Counted from the stretch's first letter, positions 1 through 11,655 are shown. The stretch: DNA of 64,000 nt from Alopecurus myosuroides (GCA_028641055.1 CM054058.1:498869919-498933918), one strand, 5' to 3'. The notes: a model not told the origin generated them from the sequence alone. Made by a program: numbers and translations.

Positions 1-560
1 GTCTCGTCGCCTCTGCACAACCCGCTCGATGATGACATCCGCATCCTCCTGTGGGCACGATGGAGGAGGAAATATTGGGCCTCATGACCACGATCCACTC
101 TACGACGTAGATGGCCGCCTCCAGCAGCCACAGTTCTCAGGATGGCACCTCTAGCAGCCGTGCCACATCCTCCTACAACGTTGTGATCGTTGACGATGAC
201 AATGACTCTGAGTTCGACGGGAGCGCCAATGATGACAAGGAATAAGCTAGGCTTAGGTTTAGTCCGGGGAAATTGTAATTTTGTTCAAACTATTGTAAAA
301 TATTTCAAAATTTTAATGAAATTTACAAATTTTACTTATTTTTTGTGTTCAAATATTTTTTATTGTTTGGCGGACACATGTACGACGCCCCCCAAAGATG
401 GCACAATTGGGGGGGGGGAGGGGGGAGGGTCGGACATATATATATTTGATGAGTGCCGGGGTGGATATGCTCTTAGGACTATATCCGTATAGTGGATGTC
501 GTGTGTGGGCATGAATGGAGCGAAACTCTGAACTCTCTCGACCTTGTTCATTTGAACCCT
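1..560. other. unclassified sequence, possible eroded end of a class II element
   Basis: No convincing gene. Bases 160-245 read like the acidic, Asp/Asn-rich end of a decayed coding exon followed by an AT-rich 3' stretch. A G-rich tract lies at 409-428. Around 455-480 the complement contains CCTAAGAGCATATCC, which resembles the GAGCATCTCC ends common on grass PIF/Harbinger-type and related DNA elements. No partner terminus or target duplication is visible because the window starts here. The short frames that overlap it show no domain. Confidence 0.2.
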
Positions 561-1394
561 TAGTCATACTGCTTCCGATTTGATCTCAAACCCCAATTCC
601 CTCTCAAATCCTCCTTCTTACCTACTAGCTGCCCCAATTTGTGAATTTTTTTCGTATTTGAACTTTGTATCTCCTGTAGATAGGCCGACGGGCCTTCCTA
701 TTCACTGGAAGTGGAAGATGGGTTGTTGGGCTGCCTTGTAGAGGCATAAGATTTTCCTATGAAAGTTCAGCATCTTTAATCTCTAGAGCCTTTTCTGGCA
801 GCTGCAACACCTTGATCGCAGTGAAAGGGGTTGCCCTCTAATCATCTTACAGGGGCTTTGTAGCCCTTGGCTTGTACCACGGCTCAAGGGTGACCAACAT
901 AGGGACCAAGTTGAAAGCATCATTCTTTTATGAGCTTCTTGTACTGCATCTAACCATATCAAACTTGAGTGCCCTTTTCATCAGAGAAATCATGATAGGG
1001 GTGGGAACAACATTCTTACAAACTAGCTCTGGGCCAAAGTCAATATAACTGTAGTTTGAAGAAATAGCATTATCAATGGTCCAAGCCAAAGAGAGAGGTC
1101 TTTGAAGTTTGGAAAAAAATAAAATTTGCCATATTTCTGATAAAATTATCAGTATAAACAAGCAAAGGATCGGGTTGCAAGAGTCAGAATAACTCGATGT
1201 TATTTTGTTGACCAGGAGCGGGAACAAGGCCACTGAATGTGCATCTAGTTCCCGAATATGTTTTCGTATTTGATGATAATACAATTAGCCTCTCTAACCA
1301 AGTAAGTGTATCCAAGTTTGTAGGTATTTATCACGGTTAAGTTCCCCAAAATAAATAACTGTCGAATTTTGAATGGGGGAATCTTTTCAGGTAA
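561..1394. other. no recognisable feature
   Basis: About 830 bases of mixed composition. I see no coding similarity, RNA gene or clear repeat. A minus-strand frame at 928-1284 encodes no recognisable domain. This stretch may be flanking DNA of the LTR element that follows. Confidence 0.3.
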
Positions 1395-2520
1395 TGTGTG
1401 GTAGTACCACCCGGAGGATCGGTAGTCTTGGTGGATAACGAGGCTCGACAGTTTCTAGGTGTCCACGAGATAGAAGGTCTGCGCGCCGTCCCGGAAGTGC
1501 TCTGATAGTGCCCCGATAGTGCTTCCCTCCCGGTAGTGCCACAGCTTTGGCCGGTAGTACCAGGGGACCGGTGGTTCTATGGCTACTACCTAGATCACGT
1601 TGCCACGAGGCAGAAGGTTACTGGATGTAATGCGGTAGTGAACCGGTAGTGGCCCGATATTACTCTAATTCCAATACTACCGGAGATTCAGCAAGCCCTA
1701 CCGGCTGGCGCTGAAGAAAAGATAAGCTAATGTGAACATTTCCCTGAAGATCCACCAATAGTACCGCCTCTATGGAAGCTGCTCCAACGTCAAGATTCTA
1801 ACGAGGGTATTTAAGAGAGGTATTCTTTCCTTAGAAGACCAAACTTCACCCATTCTCTCTCCTAGCCATTAATGCAAGTTTCAACCTACAAGTTTTCCCT
1901 CTCCAACCACCCAATCGACTCAAAACTTTGTGGAGAACTTGAGGAAACCAAGATCCATGATTCCACCAAAGGAATTGAAAATCCATCCACAACATCCTAT
2001 CGGATCTTTTAAATATTTGGGTACCTTGTAACCCTAGAGAACCATTGTGCTTGGAGCTTCCACCTCATTGCAAGAAGCTCTGGATCTTGTTGAGAGGCTC
2101 CAACCTTGTGGATACGCCTCAATCTCATGTAAAGTTTTGGCCAACGCCTTCAAGTCAACCTCATAGTGGAAACGAGATCCTCTCTCACCGGAGAAGCTCA
2201 TGGAGATTAGGGTGTGCATAGCCGTGCTATTATAGTTCCCTGGTGGCTCCTCACCTCTCCAACATAGACTTACTTCCCTAGGGATGGAACTACGGGAACA
2301 TATCCTTGTATCAGTGCCCCTACTATTGTTATCTATCTTGTTCCTTTACTTAATGCTTGCGTCTCGTACTTTGTATCATATCACATAGGTTTTTAACCTA
2401 ATTGCACATGTAGATAACCTTGTGTTTTACTTGTTAGCCAAAAATTAAAAAGGAAAAGGATACAAATTGTTAGTCACCTATTCACCCCAGTCCCCTCTAG
2501 TTGACCATACCGTACTTTCA
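1395..2520 (+). repeat. LTR of the outer Copia-like retrotransposon (left boundary approximate)
   Basis: The right edge is supported: the sequence ends in ACTTTCA at 2520 and is followed two bases later by a primer-binding-site-like motif. The left edge is inferred from the change to GC-rich sequence near 1395 and is uncertain, because the expected inverted TGAAAGT start is not clean. The first 400 bases are packed with variants of GGTAGTACC. A TATA-like TATTTAA lies at 1808-1814, consistent with a U3/R promoter. The 3' LTR of this element is not in the window. Confidence 0.5.
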
Positions 2521-2522
2521 GT

Positions 2523-2534
2523 TGGTATGAGATC
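2523..2534 (+). other. tRNA primer-binding site, degenerate
   Basis: TGGTATGAGATC resembles the plant initiator-Met primer-binding site TGGTATCAGAGC and sits two bases after the LTR end. It matches at 10 of 12 positions. This fixes the element on the plus strand. Confidence 0.6.
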
Positions 2535-2573
2535 CTCGTCTTATTATCTAAGGCTTAACTGCCTAAGAGAAGT

Positions 2574-3248
2574 ATGGTCAACACAAGTGATCCTACGCCA
2601 CCCTCGGAGGAAATGGCCCAAATGACGGAATCTATAGGTAATCTTGAGGCATCATCCGGCACACTCCAATCTAAAGTATCTAACGTTAATTACCTTTAGC
2701 TCCAAGTCGTACATCTCCGATGTGAAAAGGATGCTTGAACTATTGATGGGCAATCCTAAGGAGTCTGAGGTACCCTCTGACACCTCTCATGTTGTTGGGG
2801 AAGCAGGGTCCATTCTCGGTGTTTCCACTCTGGTAGAGGAAGCTATTCGACAAACTCAAGCGCAAGCTGAAGCTAAAAATAATAAAGCGGAGGATGATAC
2901 GGGCTCCAACTCTTCAAAGGCTCTTGGTTCGGGGCCGCACGCTAATGTCCGACCACCTTCTCCCCATGACACTATTCATCATATGGCACTTATGCCACAC
3001 ATTTTTAATGTTAGACCACCTCCCATGCTTAACACTATTGAATTCTCTTTGTGGAAGTTTGAAATGGGGTCTCATATATCTAACTCTTGCAATGCTTTAT
3101 GCAGAAGTGTTCTTCGTGGATTCCATCCTCACGACCCAAGCAACTTTACTTTAAGAGATGACATGGAGTCTCAACTCAACAACACCGCTTTGCATATCAT
3201 TCAAAAGGCTCTTCCTAGAGAGCACCTTGCTCACATTCACGAATTAAA
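2574..3248 (+). pseudogene. gag of the outer Copia-like element, 5' part
   Basis: Gag would form the particle that packages the element RNA. An ATG at 2574 opens a frame that reaches a stop near 2699. The reading then continues in another frame (2644-3248), so there is at least one frameshift. The second frame carries motifs of the UBN2/DUF4219 gag family, including LWKFEMGSHISNS, GFHPHDPSN and ALPREHLAHIHEL. The frame is cut at 3248 by insertion of the minus-strand Copia element and resumes at 9954 beyond it. It cannot make a full protein. Confidence 0.7.
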
Positions 3249-4346
3249 TGTTGGAAATATGAGCAATTTACCACATAATTTAATTAATAGAAACAATAGG
3301 TAAAGAAGAACTACAATTGCAATAGTCAAAGTAGTCATTTGAATTTTCGAAGAGTAGACAAAGGGCATGCATAGTTTAATCATCTGAATTTCCAGAGAGT
3401 AGGCAACAGGCATGCAAAGTATAGAATTTGGGGAAAACAAATCTACTCCAATTGCTAGAACTAGGAATTCTAGTAGGATCTGAAACATGAGATTGAACAA
3501 AAAAGACATGAGCACATACTGGACAGGAGCTGGTGCAGCAGTGGGACCATTGTTGACGTTGTCGCTCATATCGTCGAAGAGACCGTCGACTTCCGGGAAG
3601 AAGTCGTCGTTGGGGAAGATGTCGTTGTCGTCCGTGATGAAGAAGTCAGTAGTCGCGCAGAGCGCTCCCCAAAAACCTTATCGCCCTTCTCCCGTACAGG
3701 ACTCGAAGTAGCGCAGTTTCGGAGGCCTACTGTCCCGACCGGCGGTGCACGCCGCAGGCCAGGATGGGGAAGACTTGAGCGGTGGCGCAAGGCTCTGGAA
3801 ACGAGAAGGCAGTGTATTGCTATGTGTATCTCTGGAGAGGAGCGACCTCTGGTTTTATAGGAACAGAGCAGAAGCCGAACAGGCCACGCGAGAAGATGAA
3901 ACGAGGAGTCGGGAAGGCAAACAGGCAGCAGCCGAAGCTGAGCAGCCTCCGTAATCAAAACCCACTTAGCAAAGCATTTCGTTTCAGTTCCTGTGCCTGT
4001 TCATATTCTAAATTCGTGCGTGTGCAAAATAAAGAGAGAGAGAGAGGCTCTCGGCTCGAGGCCATTCCCGCAACCCGCGGAGCTGAGCGCGTCGTGACGA
4101 GGCGAGGCGTGGCGAGGCGGGCGGCGGAGGAGGATGCGCGCATGTAGTATCTCTTTCTCTTGCTCATACATCAAGTGGAAAGCCCCCTCCCTTATAAACA
4201 GGTAAAACTTCACTCAACTAGCAATGTGGGACTAAACATTTGTCCCACCTCTTGCCATACACGAATGGGCCAAGTGGGCCTCTAGGATTTATTAGGAATT
4301 TCTGGAATATTAAAATGGGTGGTCCATTTGGGCCAAAATTCCAACA
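3249..4346 (-). repeat. 3' LTR of the nested Copia element
   Basis: 1098 bp. It is the left copy of the repeat also found at 8881-9948. It starts TGTTGGAAATATG and ends AATTCCAACA on the plus strand. On the minus strand it contains TATA box TATAAAAC at 3859-3852 and, as in the other copy, an ATG (3569) beginning the MSDNVNNGP frame. A polypurine tract abuts it at 4347-4356. Confidence 0.95.
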
Positions 4347-4356
4347 ATCCCCCACA
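4347..4356 (-). other. polypurine tract of the Copia element
   Basis: The minus strand reads TGTGGGGGAT directly before the 3' LTR start TGTTGGAA. A G-rich tract here is the expected plus-strand DNA primer. Confidence 0.75.
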
Positions 4357-4897
4357 GATCCCAGAGGCACACGAAATTTTCCTTTGGTTCCAAAACATTG
4401 TTTTATATACGATGCTTAGTGGAGACTGTGAAGTTGAACTTCCACCTAGAACTCTATGCTACACTTGTAAGCAACTTGGACAGTGGACTGCGCCTTGAAC
4501 TGCAAGTTTTCTGCGAATCTAGTTTCACATAAAGCCTTGATCGATACTAGGCTGCCGCAGGACTTCCCCGCGGGTGGAGCTTATGCGTCATACTCCTTGA
4601 CCTTTCATGAGTTTATTAGAGAGCACCCAACTCTCATGGACTGCGACGTTTGACAGTCAGACTCACATAGGTGTGTTCTTCAAAGGATGTTCTGCAGGAC
4701 AACATCTCTGCTTAAATAAGCCACTTAGAACACATTAAGATAAATATCAACCTGCCTTGCAGAGTAGGAGAGTATTGCATCTTCATGGAGTGGTATAAAA
4801 GTAGGGATACTCTCCTCTCAGTTGATCAACAGCTTGTCTCCCAATTCTAATTCACGGGATCTCCGATCACATAGAGTGGGTTGCCACAGTGAACAAC
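4357..4897 (-). other. 3' untranslated part of the Copia internal domain
   Basis: 540 bases lie between the RNase H stop and the polypurine tract. No ORF or structure is recognised. The position fits the 3' untranslated region of the element. Confidence 0.6.
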
Positions 4898-5485
4898 TTA
4901 TATTGTGGGTCTCATGCCCATCTCCTTCGTTGCATTATCTATCACGTTACGCGATAGACCCTTTGTGAAGGGGTCTGCCAAGTTTTTAGATGTATGGATA
5001 TAATCCAATGCAATAACTCCGGAGTTTCTCATTTTTCTGACAGATTTTAGTCTCCTCTTCACATGCCTTGATGACTTCATATTGTCCTTAGAACTGTTTA
5101 CTTTGATGATCACAGTTTGATTATCACAGTTCATCGGGATAGCGGGTATAGGTTTTTCAACCACATGTAAGTCCATCAAGAGCTGTCTCAGCCACTCTGC
5201 TTCAACAGTGGATGTGTCCAATGCTGTGAGTTCTGCTTCCATAGTTGACCTCGTTAAGATGGTCTGCTTGCAAGACTTCCAAGAAACAGTGCCACCACCA
5301 AGTGTAAATACATATCCACTCGTGGCCTTTATCTCATCAGCGTCAGATATCCAATTTGAATCACTATAACCCTCAAGTACCCTTGGGTACCCAGAATAGT
5401 GAATCCCATAGCTCGCAGTGCCTTTCAAATAGCGCATGATTCTCTCAAGAGCGCGCCAATGATCATCGCCCCGGATTTGAAACAA
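4898..5485 (-). pseudogene. Copia RNase H domain
   Basis: C-terminal part of the pol polyprotein, out of frame with RT. It shows landmarks of the plant Copia RNase H: the [18 protein letters not shown] entry motif, YSDSNW, the SGYVFTLGGGTVSWKSCKQ segment, STMEAEL, and the closing DPFTKGL. In the family this domain removes RNA from the RNA-DNA hybrid during reverse transcription. The start is arbitrary because the real frame enters by readthrough. The frameshift near 5485-5540 separates it from RT. Confidence 0.9.
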
Positions 5486-5536
5486 ATCGGCTAAGTTTGC
5501 TCACAGCATACGCGATGTCAGGCCTCGTAGCGCTAG

Positions 5537-6838
5537 TTAAATACATAAGCGAGCCAATAATCTGAGAGTATCTAAGTTGATCCTTTGCAATTCTTCTGTT
5601 TTTACGAAGTAGCACACTGGGATCATATGGAGTTGGTGAAGGCTTGCAATCGCTATACCCAAACGACTCAAGATCTTCTCCACATAGTGAGATTGAAGCA
5701 GTGTTATCCCACCATTGTCATCTCTCAGTAACTTGATGTTAAGGATAACATCAACAACTCCTAGATCTTTCATCTCAAAACAGTGAGATAGGAAACTCTT
5801 GACCTCTTCGATCACTTTGAGGTTAGTTCCAAAGATTAGTATGTCATCAACATACAAACAAAGAATGACTCCTTCGCCCCCACCATGGAGATAGTACACA
5901 CATTTGTCAGCTTCATTTACAGCAAAACCTGCTGCAGTCAAAGTTCTTTCGAATTTCTCATGCCACTGCTTAGGCGCTTGTTTAAGGCCATATAAAGATT
6001 TCAGCAATTTGCACACCTTTCCTTCCTGACCATTTACCACGAATCCATCTGGCTGGTCCATGTAAATTTCCTCTTCCAACTCACCATTTAGGAAAGCGGT
6101 CTTAACATCCATTTGATGAACGAGAAGACCATGTGAAGCAGCCAGCGAAAGTAGAACTCGAATAGTGGTCAGGCGTGCCACATGTGAGTAAGTATCAAAG
6201 AAATCTTCACCTTCCTTTTGAGTATAACCCTTGGCCACAAGTCGTGCCTTGTACTTCTCAATAGTACCATCAGGCCTAAGCTTCTTCTTGAACACCCACT
6301 TGCATCCTACAGGTTTGCACCCGTAAGGACAATCAGTGATTTCCCAAGTTCCATTAGCCAAAATGGAATCCATCTCACTACGAACGGCTTCCTTCCAATA
6401 GTCAGCATCTGGAGATGCATAGGCCTCTGAAATGGAACTGGGAGTATCATCCACGAGGTATACAATGAAATCATTACCAAAGGACTTTGCAGTCCTCTGT
6501 CTCTTGCTTCTTTTGGGAGTTTCACTGTTGTCCCCCATAGGATTTTCAACGTGTTCCATCGAAATGGTAGGTTCAGGAAGTGGAACTAATTCTTGACTTG
6601 ATGAATTAGGAATCTCCTGATGTGACGAGGTAGACATATCCTTCATAGGAAAAATGTCTTCGAAGAAAGTCGCATCATTTGACTCCATAATTGTACCAAC
6701 ACGCATGTCAGACACATGGGATTTTATGACCAAGAATCTATAGCCAATTCTATGAAAAGCATATCCCAGAAAAACACAATCCACAATGTTTGGTCCAACC
6801 TTGCGCTTCTTAGGGAATGGAATATTGACTAACGCCAA
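5537..6838 (-). pseudogene. Copia integrase C-terminus and reverse transcriptase
   Basis: The 433-codon frame begins in the integrase tail (KRKVGPNIVDCVFLGY, residues 11-26) and then carries the RVT_2 polymerase. The core motif HQMDVKTAFLNGEL is at residues 241-254 and the catalytic CLYVDDILIFG at about 327-337 keeps both aspartates. It should copy element RNA into cDNA in the particle. The last roughly 30 residues diverge from the family, marking a frameshift, and the N-terminus is out of frame with the gag-integrase frame. The catalytic core is intact but the polyprotein is broken. Confidence 0.92.
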
Positions 6839-6948
6839 ACAACCCCAAGGTCGTAGGTAAGAGAGTTTTAGTCTTTTCTTCTCCCATTACTCAAATGGAG
6901 TTATCTCTTTGTCTTTTGTAGGGACTCGGTTTAGGACATGACACGCAG

Positions 6949-9201
6949 TCATAATAGCCTCCCCCACCATGCCTTGGAAAGACCCGATGTATCTAACATG
7001 GCGTTAACCAGATCAGTTAGAGTACGGTTCTTTCTTTCAGCCACCCCATTTGACTGAGGTGAATAGGGAGGCGTCCTCTCATGAATTATACCATGTTCCG
7101 CACAAAAAGAATCAAACTCGTTGGAAAAATACTCTCCACCCCGATCAGACCTTAGCCTCTTAATCTTTCGATCAAGTTGGTTTTCTGCTTCAGCTTTATA
7201 GATTTTGAAGAAACTCAAAGCTTCATCTTTTGATTTTAGAAGATACACATGACAATATCTGGTGGAGTCATCAATTAACGTCATGAAATATTTCTTTCCA
7301 CCTTTTGTTAACACACCATTCATTTCACAGAGATCAGAATGTATGAGCTCTAGTGGTACCAGATTCCTCGCCTCTGTAGTTTTATGGGACTTGCGAGGTT
7401 GCTTAGCTTGCACACACACTCGGCACTTAGAACCCTTAATAGGTGTGAAGTGGGGAATTAAGCTCAATTTGGATAGTCGTGTCATGCAGCTAAAACTGAT
7501 GTGACAAAGACGTGAATGCCATAAATTTGATTCATTGTTGCAAACATGGTTTACAACGTTATTACAGACATCAGCCAAAGATAAGCGAAACAAACCACTA
7601 CATTCATATCCTTTACCAACAAAGGTTCCAAACTTGGACACTACAAATTTATTCGACTCAAAGACAAGCTTGTAGCCATCTCTACACAGAAGAGAACCGC
7701 TAACAAGATTCTTATTTATAGAGGGCACATAGTTCACGTTCTTCAGTCGTACAGTCTTCCCCGAAGAGAACTTCAGATCGACCGTACCAACACCGCGAAC
7801 AGAAGCATGTGAGCCGTTGCCCATCAGCACGGAAGAAGTTCCTGCTGCCTGATAAGAAGAGAACATGGAAATATCAGAACATACATGTACATTGGCGCCC
7901 GTATCAATCCACCAATCAGGAGAATGACATACTGAAAGAACAGTAGGAAATATACCGTACCCTGCGTCCTTCATCTCAGTATCACCAATGACAACATTGA
8001 CGGTCTTGCCGCCTTTCCCATGTTGACGCTTGTCAAAGCGATTCGGGCAGTTGGGAGCCCAGTGTTCAGGATCACCGCAAACATGGCAGACTCCTTTCTT
8101 CTTCTCATACTTCTTCTCATACTTCTTCTTGAAGTTGGTAGAATGTGGTGTCTTGTTCTTCACATCAAACTTTCCTTTACCCTCAAACTTGTTCTTGTTT
8201 CTGAACTTGTGGGTTTGGAAGTTTCTCTTCTGTACCAGGTTGGCACTAGAACTTCCATCAGCACCTCGAGCACGTGTGTCCTTTGCTCTTGCCTTTTCTT
8301 CGACATAAAGAGTCGCAATGAGATTCGAGACAGAAAACTCCTGTCTCTTGTGCTTCAGAGACGTAGCAAAACTCCTCCATGAGGCAGGAAGTTTGGCAAT
8401 GATGCCTCCGGCAATAAACTTGTCCGGTAACACACAAGTGAAGTGCTCAAGTTCTTTGGCGAGTGACTGAATCTCATGAGCTTGCTCAACCACGGAGCGC
8501 TCATCAGTCATCCTGTAGTCATAGAATTGCTCCATGACGTACAGTTCAGTGCCAGCATCTGAGGTACCAAATTTTGCCTCAAGTGCATCCCACATATCCT
8601 TGCCATTGTCAAACGACGCATAAGCATCAACAATGTTATCTCCAAGAACACTGATCAGAGCAAGCTTAAAGAGGGTATTCATTTTCTCATAGTTTGCCTC
8701 CTGTTGAGGGTCGAGATCACCCGTAGGCTTGCCAAGAGTGGCGTCATAGCAGTTCATGGATTGAAACCAGAGAACTGCTCTCACGCGCCATCTCTTATAA
8801 TTGGCGCCCTCAAACACAGGTGGCCTCATAGACGCAGCAAATCCAGTTGGGGTAAATTGCCTATAATAAGGTTTTTGGATTGTTGGAAATATGAGCAATT
8901 TACCACATAATTTAATTAATAGAAACAATAGGTAAAGCAGAACTACAATTGCAATAGTCAAAGTAGTCATTTGAATTTTCGAAGAGTAGACAAAGGTCAT
9001 GCATAGTTTAATCATCTGAATTTCCAGAGAGTAGGCAACAGGCATGCAAAGTATAGAATTTGGGGAAAACAAATCTACTCCAATTGCTAGAACTAGGAAT
9101 TCTAGTAGGATCTGAAACATGAGATTGAACAGAAAAGACATGAGCACATACTGGACAGGAGCTGGTGCAGCAGCGGGACCATTGTTGACGTTGTCGCTCA
9201 T
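6949..9201 (-). pseudogene. Copia gag, protease and integrase frame, starting inside the LTR
   Basis: This 750-codon frame contains, in order, gag (about residues 110-300), a CCHC zinc knuckle CHVCGDPEHWAPNC (372-385), protease motif WWIDTGANVHVC (430-441), the GAG-pre-integrase His/Cys site (562-596), and integrase with D623, D686 and E722 (35 residues between the last two, followed by RKNRTL). Residues 1-17 and about 18-114 lie in the 5' LTR and the junction. Residues 18-114 are hydrophobic and not gag-like, and look like a read-through intron. The frame is lost near 6950 within the integrase, so pol is separated by a frameshift. Confidence 0.9.
8861..9151 (-). other. predicted intron across the 5' LTR/internal junction of the Copia element
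   Basis: On the minus strand a donor CCA|GTATGTG (9152/9151) follows codon 16 of the MSDN frame, and an acceptor TTATTATAG|G ends at 8861, just before the conserved gag start (QFTPTGFAAS). Removing this 291-base segment keeps the frame and deletes a stretch with no gag similarity. The LTR edge (8881) lies inside the segment, so the first coding exon would be in the LTR. This is inferred from splice motifs and frame only. Confidence 0.5.
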
Positions 9202-9948
9202 ATCGTCGAAGAGACCGTCGACTTCCGGGAAGAAGTCGTCGTTGGGGAAGATGTCGTTGTCGTCCGTGATGAAGAAGTCAGTAGTCGCGCAGAGCGCTCC
9301 CCAAAAACCTTATCGCCCTTCTCCCGTACAGGACTCGAAGTAGCGCAGTTTCGGAGGCCTACTGTCCCGACCGGCGGTGCACGCCGCAGGCCAGGATGGG
9401 GAAGACTTGAGCGGTGGCGCAAGGCTCTGGAAACGAGAAGGCAGTGTATTGCTGTGTGTATCTCTGGAGAGGAGCGACCTCTGGTTTTATAGGCACAGAG
9501 CAGAAGCCGAACAGGCCACGCGAGAAGATGAAACGAGGAGTCGGGAAGGCAAACAGGCAGCAGCCGAAGCTGAGTAGCCTCCGTAATCAAAACCCACTTA
9601 GCAAAGCGTTTCGTTTCAGATTCCTGTGCCTGTTCATATTCTAATTCGTGCGTGTGGCAAAATAAAGAGAGAGAGAGGCTCTCGGCTCGAGGCATTCCCG
9701 CAAGGCGAGGCGTGGCGAGGCGGGTGGCGGAGGAGGAGCGCGCGTGTAGTCATCTCTTTCTCATGCTCATACAACAAGTGGAAAGCCCTCCCTTATAAAC
9801 AGGTAAAACTTCCACTCAACTAGCAATGTGGGACTAAACATTTGTCCCACCTCTTGCCATACACGAATGGGCCAAGTGGGCCTCTAGGATTTATTAGGAA
9901 TTTCTGGAATATTAAATGGGCTGGTCCATTTGGGCCAAAATTCCAACA
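8881..9948 (-). repeat. 5' LTR of the nested Copia element
   Basis: 1068 bp. On the minus strand it begins TGTTGGAATTTTGG and ends ATATTTCCAACA. TATA box TATAAAAC lies at 9491-9484, giving a promoter with a leader of about 280 bases before the ATG at 9201. The internal domain that follows begins ATCCAAAAACC, which does not match the usual TGG-starting primer-binding site. Confidence 0.95.
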
Positions 9949-9953
9949 TTAAA

Positions 9954-10757
9954 GACCTCCAAAGAGGCCTAGGATAGTATCAACACTTTGTTACACGACA
10001 ATGGAAACATTCAATCATCCAAGTATGACAATGCTCTTGATCAAGGCAAGTTTATAGCGATGCACGAATATGAGTCTCCCGAAGAGCTCTATCAAATACT
10101 CGTAGCCGTTTCCACCAAATTGGGAGATTTCTCCAATGATGAGATTAGTGATGATTGGATAAAGAGGAAGTTCCTTAAGGCCATCACTCCTTTTGAAAAG
10201 AACCTCTCCACCAACATGAACAAGATTGGACTACAACTCAATCAACTCCGTTGGGGGTTCTTATTGAGTTCATTGCCATCACCTTGGCTCACAATAGGGT
10301 GGATGGGGCTCTTGCTCGCTCAGGGGGAGTAGGTAAATCCCCTTACCTTGCATTAAAGTCTAAGGTGGTATCCCGGGTTAAAAAATGTGAATAATATGAT
10401 GATTAGAGTGATGAAGATGAAATTAAAAAGGGGTCTCCATAAAGTCATTCCTTTGGCCACCAATGGATATTGGAAAAGAAGGGAGGAAAGGAAAGCGGGA
10501 GCTCCAAGGCTTCCAAGAAACAAGAACCCCAAGCCAAGAGATGAGCGTGCAAGGACATGATAAAATTGTGGTAATGCCAATCACTTTGTGAGAGAGTGTG
10601 CTTTTGAGCCACGAGAAGAAAACGAAGGGAAGCTCATTCGCAAGGATAAGACCAAGGCTCCTCCCATGAGGAACTTTGCAAGAAGAGTCTGAAGGGCCTT
10701 ATATGTACAAGATGGAGCCGTTGTGTAAACTTACATGTCCGGTGATCAAGATGAAGT
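9954..10757 (+). pseudogene. gag of the outer Copia-like element, 3' part
   Basis: Resumes the gag interrupted at 3248. The frame at 9988-10332 has UBN2-family signatures (SKYDNALDQGKFIAMHEYES, IKRKFLKAITPFEKNLSTNM). Downstream, in broken frames, bases 10565-10612 encode NCGNANHFVREC, a CCHC zinc knuckle that has lost its first cysteine. Several stops and shifts are present. The element is truncated at 10757 by the BARE/Angela-type LTR, and no pol is seen. Confidence 0.7.
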
Positions 10758-11655
10758 TGTTGAAGGGAATATGCCCGAGAGGCAATAATAAAGTGGTTAT
10801 TATCTTATTCCTTGTTTATGATAAATGTTTATTTTTCATGCTAGAATTGTATTAACCGGAAACGTTGATACATGTGTGTTTAATAAACAAACAATGGTTC
10901 CTAGTAAAGCCTCTCTTTTAACTAGCTCGTTGATTAATAGATGATCAAGGTTTCTTGATCATGAACATTGGATGTTGTTGATAACGGGGTCATGTCATTA
11001 GAAGAATGATGTGATGAACATATACCCAAAGTGAATATAACAATGCGATCAAGTCATTAAGTTTATATTGTTATATCAAACATACAAAGTAACTTATTCC
11101 TTAGACCATGAGATCATGTCAATCACTCATACCAGAAGGATGCTTTGATGTCATCAAACGTCACGCCGTAACAGGGTGACTATAAAGATGTTGTTGGGTA
11201 TTCAGAAAGTATTAGTTGAGGCTCATGGATAAAGAGTGGGATTTATCCATCCAAATGACAAAGAGATATACTCTAGGCCCTCTCGGTGATATCACATCGA
11301 CACCGCTTGCAAGCACGTGACTAGGTCACAAGGATGTCATATCACAAAAACGAGAAAATAGTACTTGTCGGTAACAGGATTGAACAAGGTATGGTTGATA
11401 CCGATGATCGGATCTCAGACAAGTAAAATATCGTGAGACAAAGGGAATTAGTCACGACGTTTATGGTTCACACGATCACTAGATTCATCGTTGAATCTGT
11501 AGGAGTCACTACGGATCTCCAGGTCCCGCTGTTGACTATTGATTGGAGAGGTGTCTCGATCATGTCTACATTATTGACGAACCGTAGGGTGACACACTTA
11601 AGGTTCGATGACGCGATTGAGTGGATACGGATATCGGAGAAAAGTTTGGACAACA

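Larger units (their letters stand above)
3249..9948 (-). mobile_element. complete Ty1/copia LTR retrotransposon, 6.7 kb
   Basis: It is bounded by two near-identical LTRs with an 8-bp terminal inverted repeat (TGTTGGAA / TTCCAACA) and a perfect 5-bp target duplication, TTAAA at 3244-3248 and 9949-9953. The order on the minus strand is 5' LTR, gag, zinc knuckle, protease, integrase, RT, RNase H, polypurine tract, 3' LTR, which is the Copia order. The catalytic motifs of protease, integrase and RT are present, but at least two frameshifts (near 6840-6950 and 5485-5600) break the polyprotein. The main LTR differences are small indels, such as about 30 extra bases near 4070 in the left copy, so insertion looks fairly recent. 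No usual primer-binding site follows the 5' LTR. It lies inside the gag of an older element. Confidence 0.95.

Noticed and set aside
190..492. 100-codon frame MTMTMTLSSTGAPMM...
   Set aside because: No domain, and it crosses an AT-rich non-coding zone and a G-rich tract. Looks like a chance frame.
3487..4213. Overlapping frames of 70-130 codons on both strands in the Copia LTR
   Set aside because: They are shadows in a GC-rich leader and recur in the other LTR with shifts. Only the MSDN frame continues into gag.
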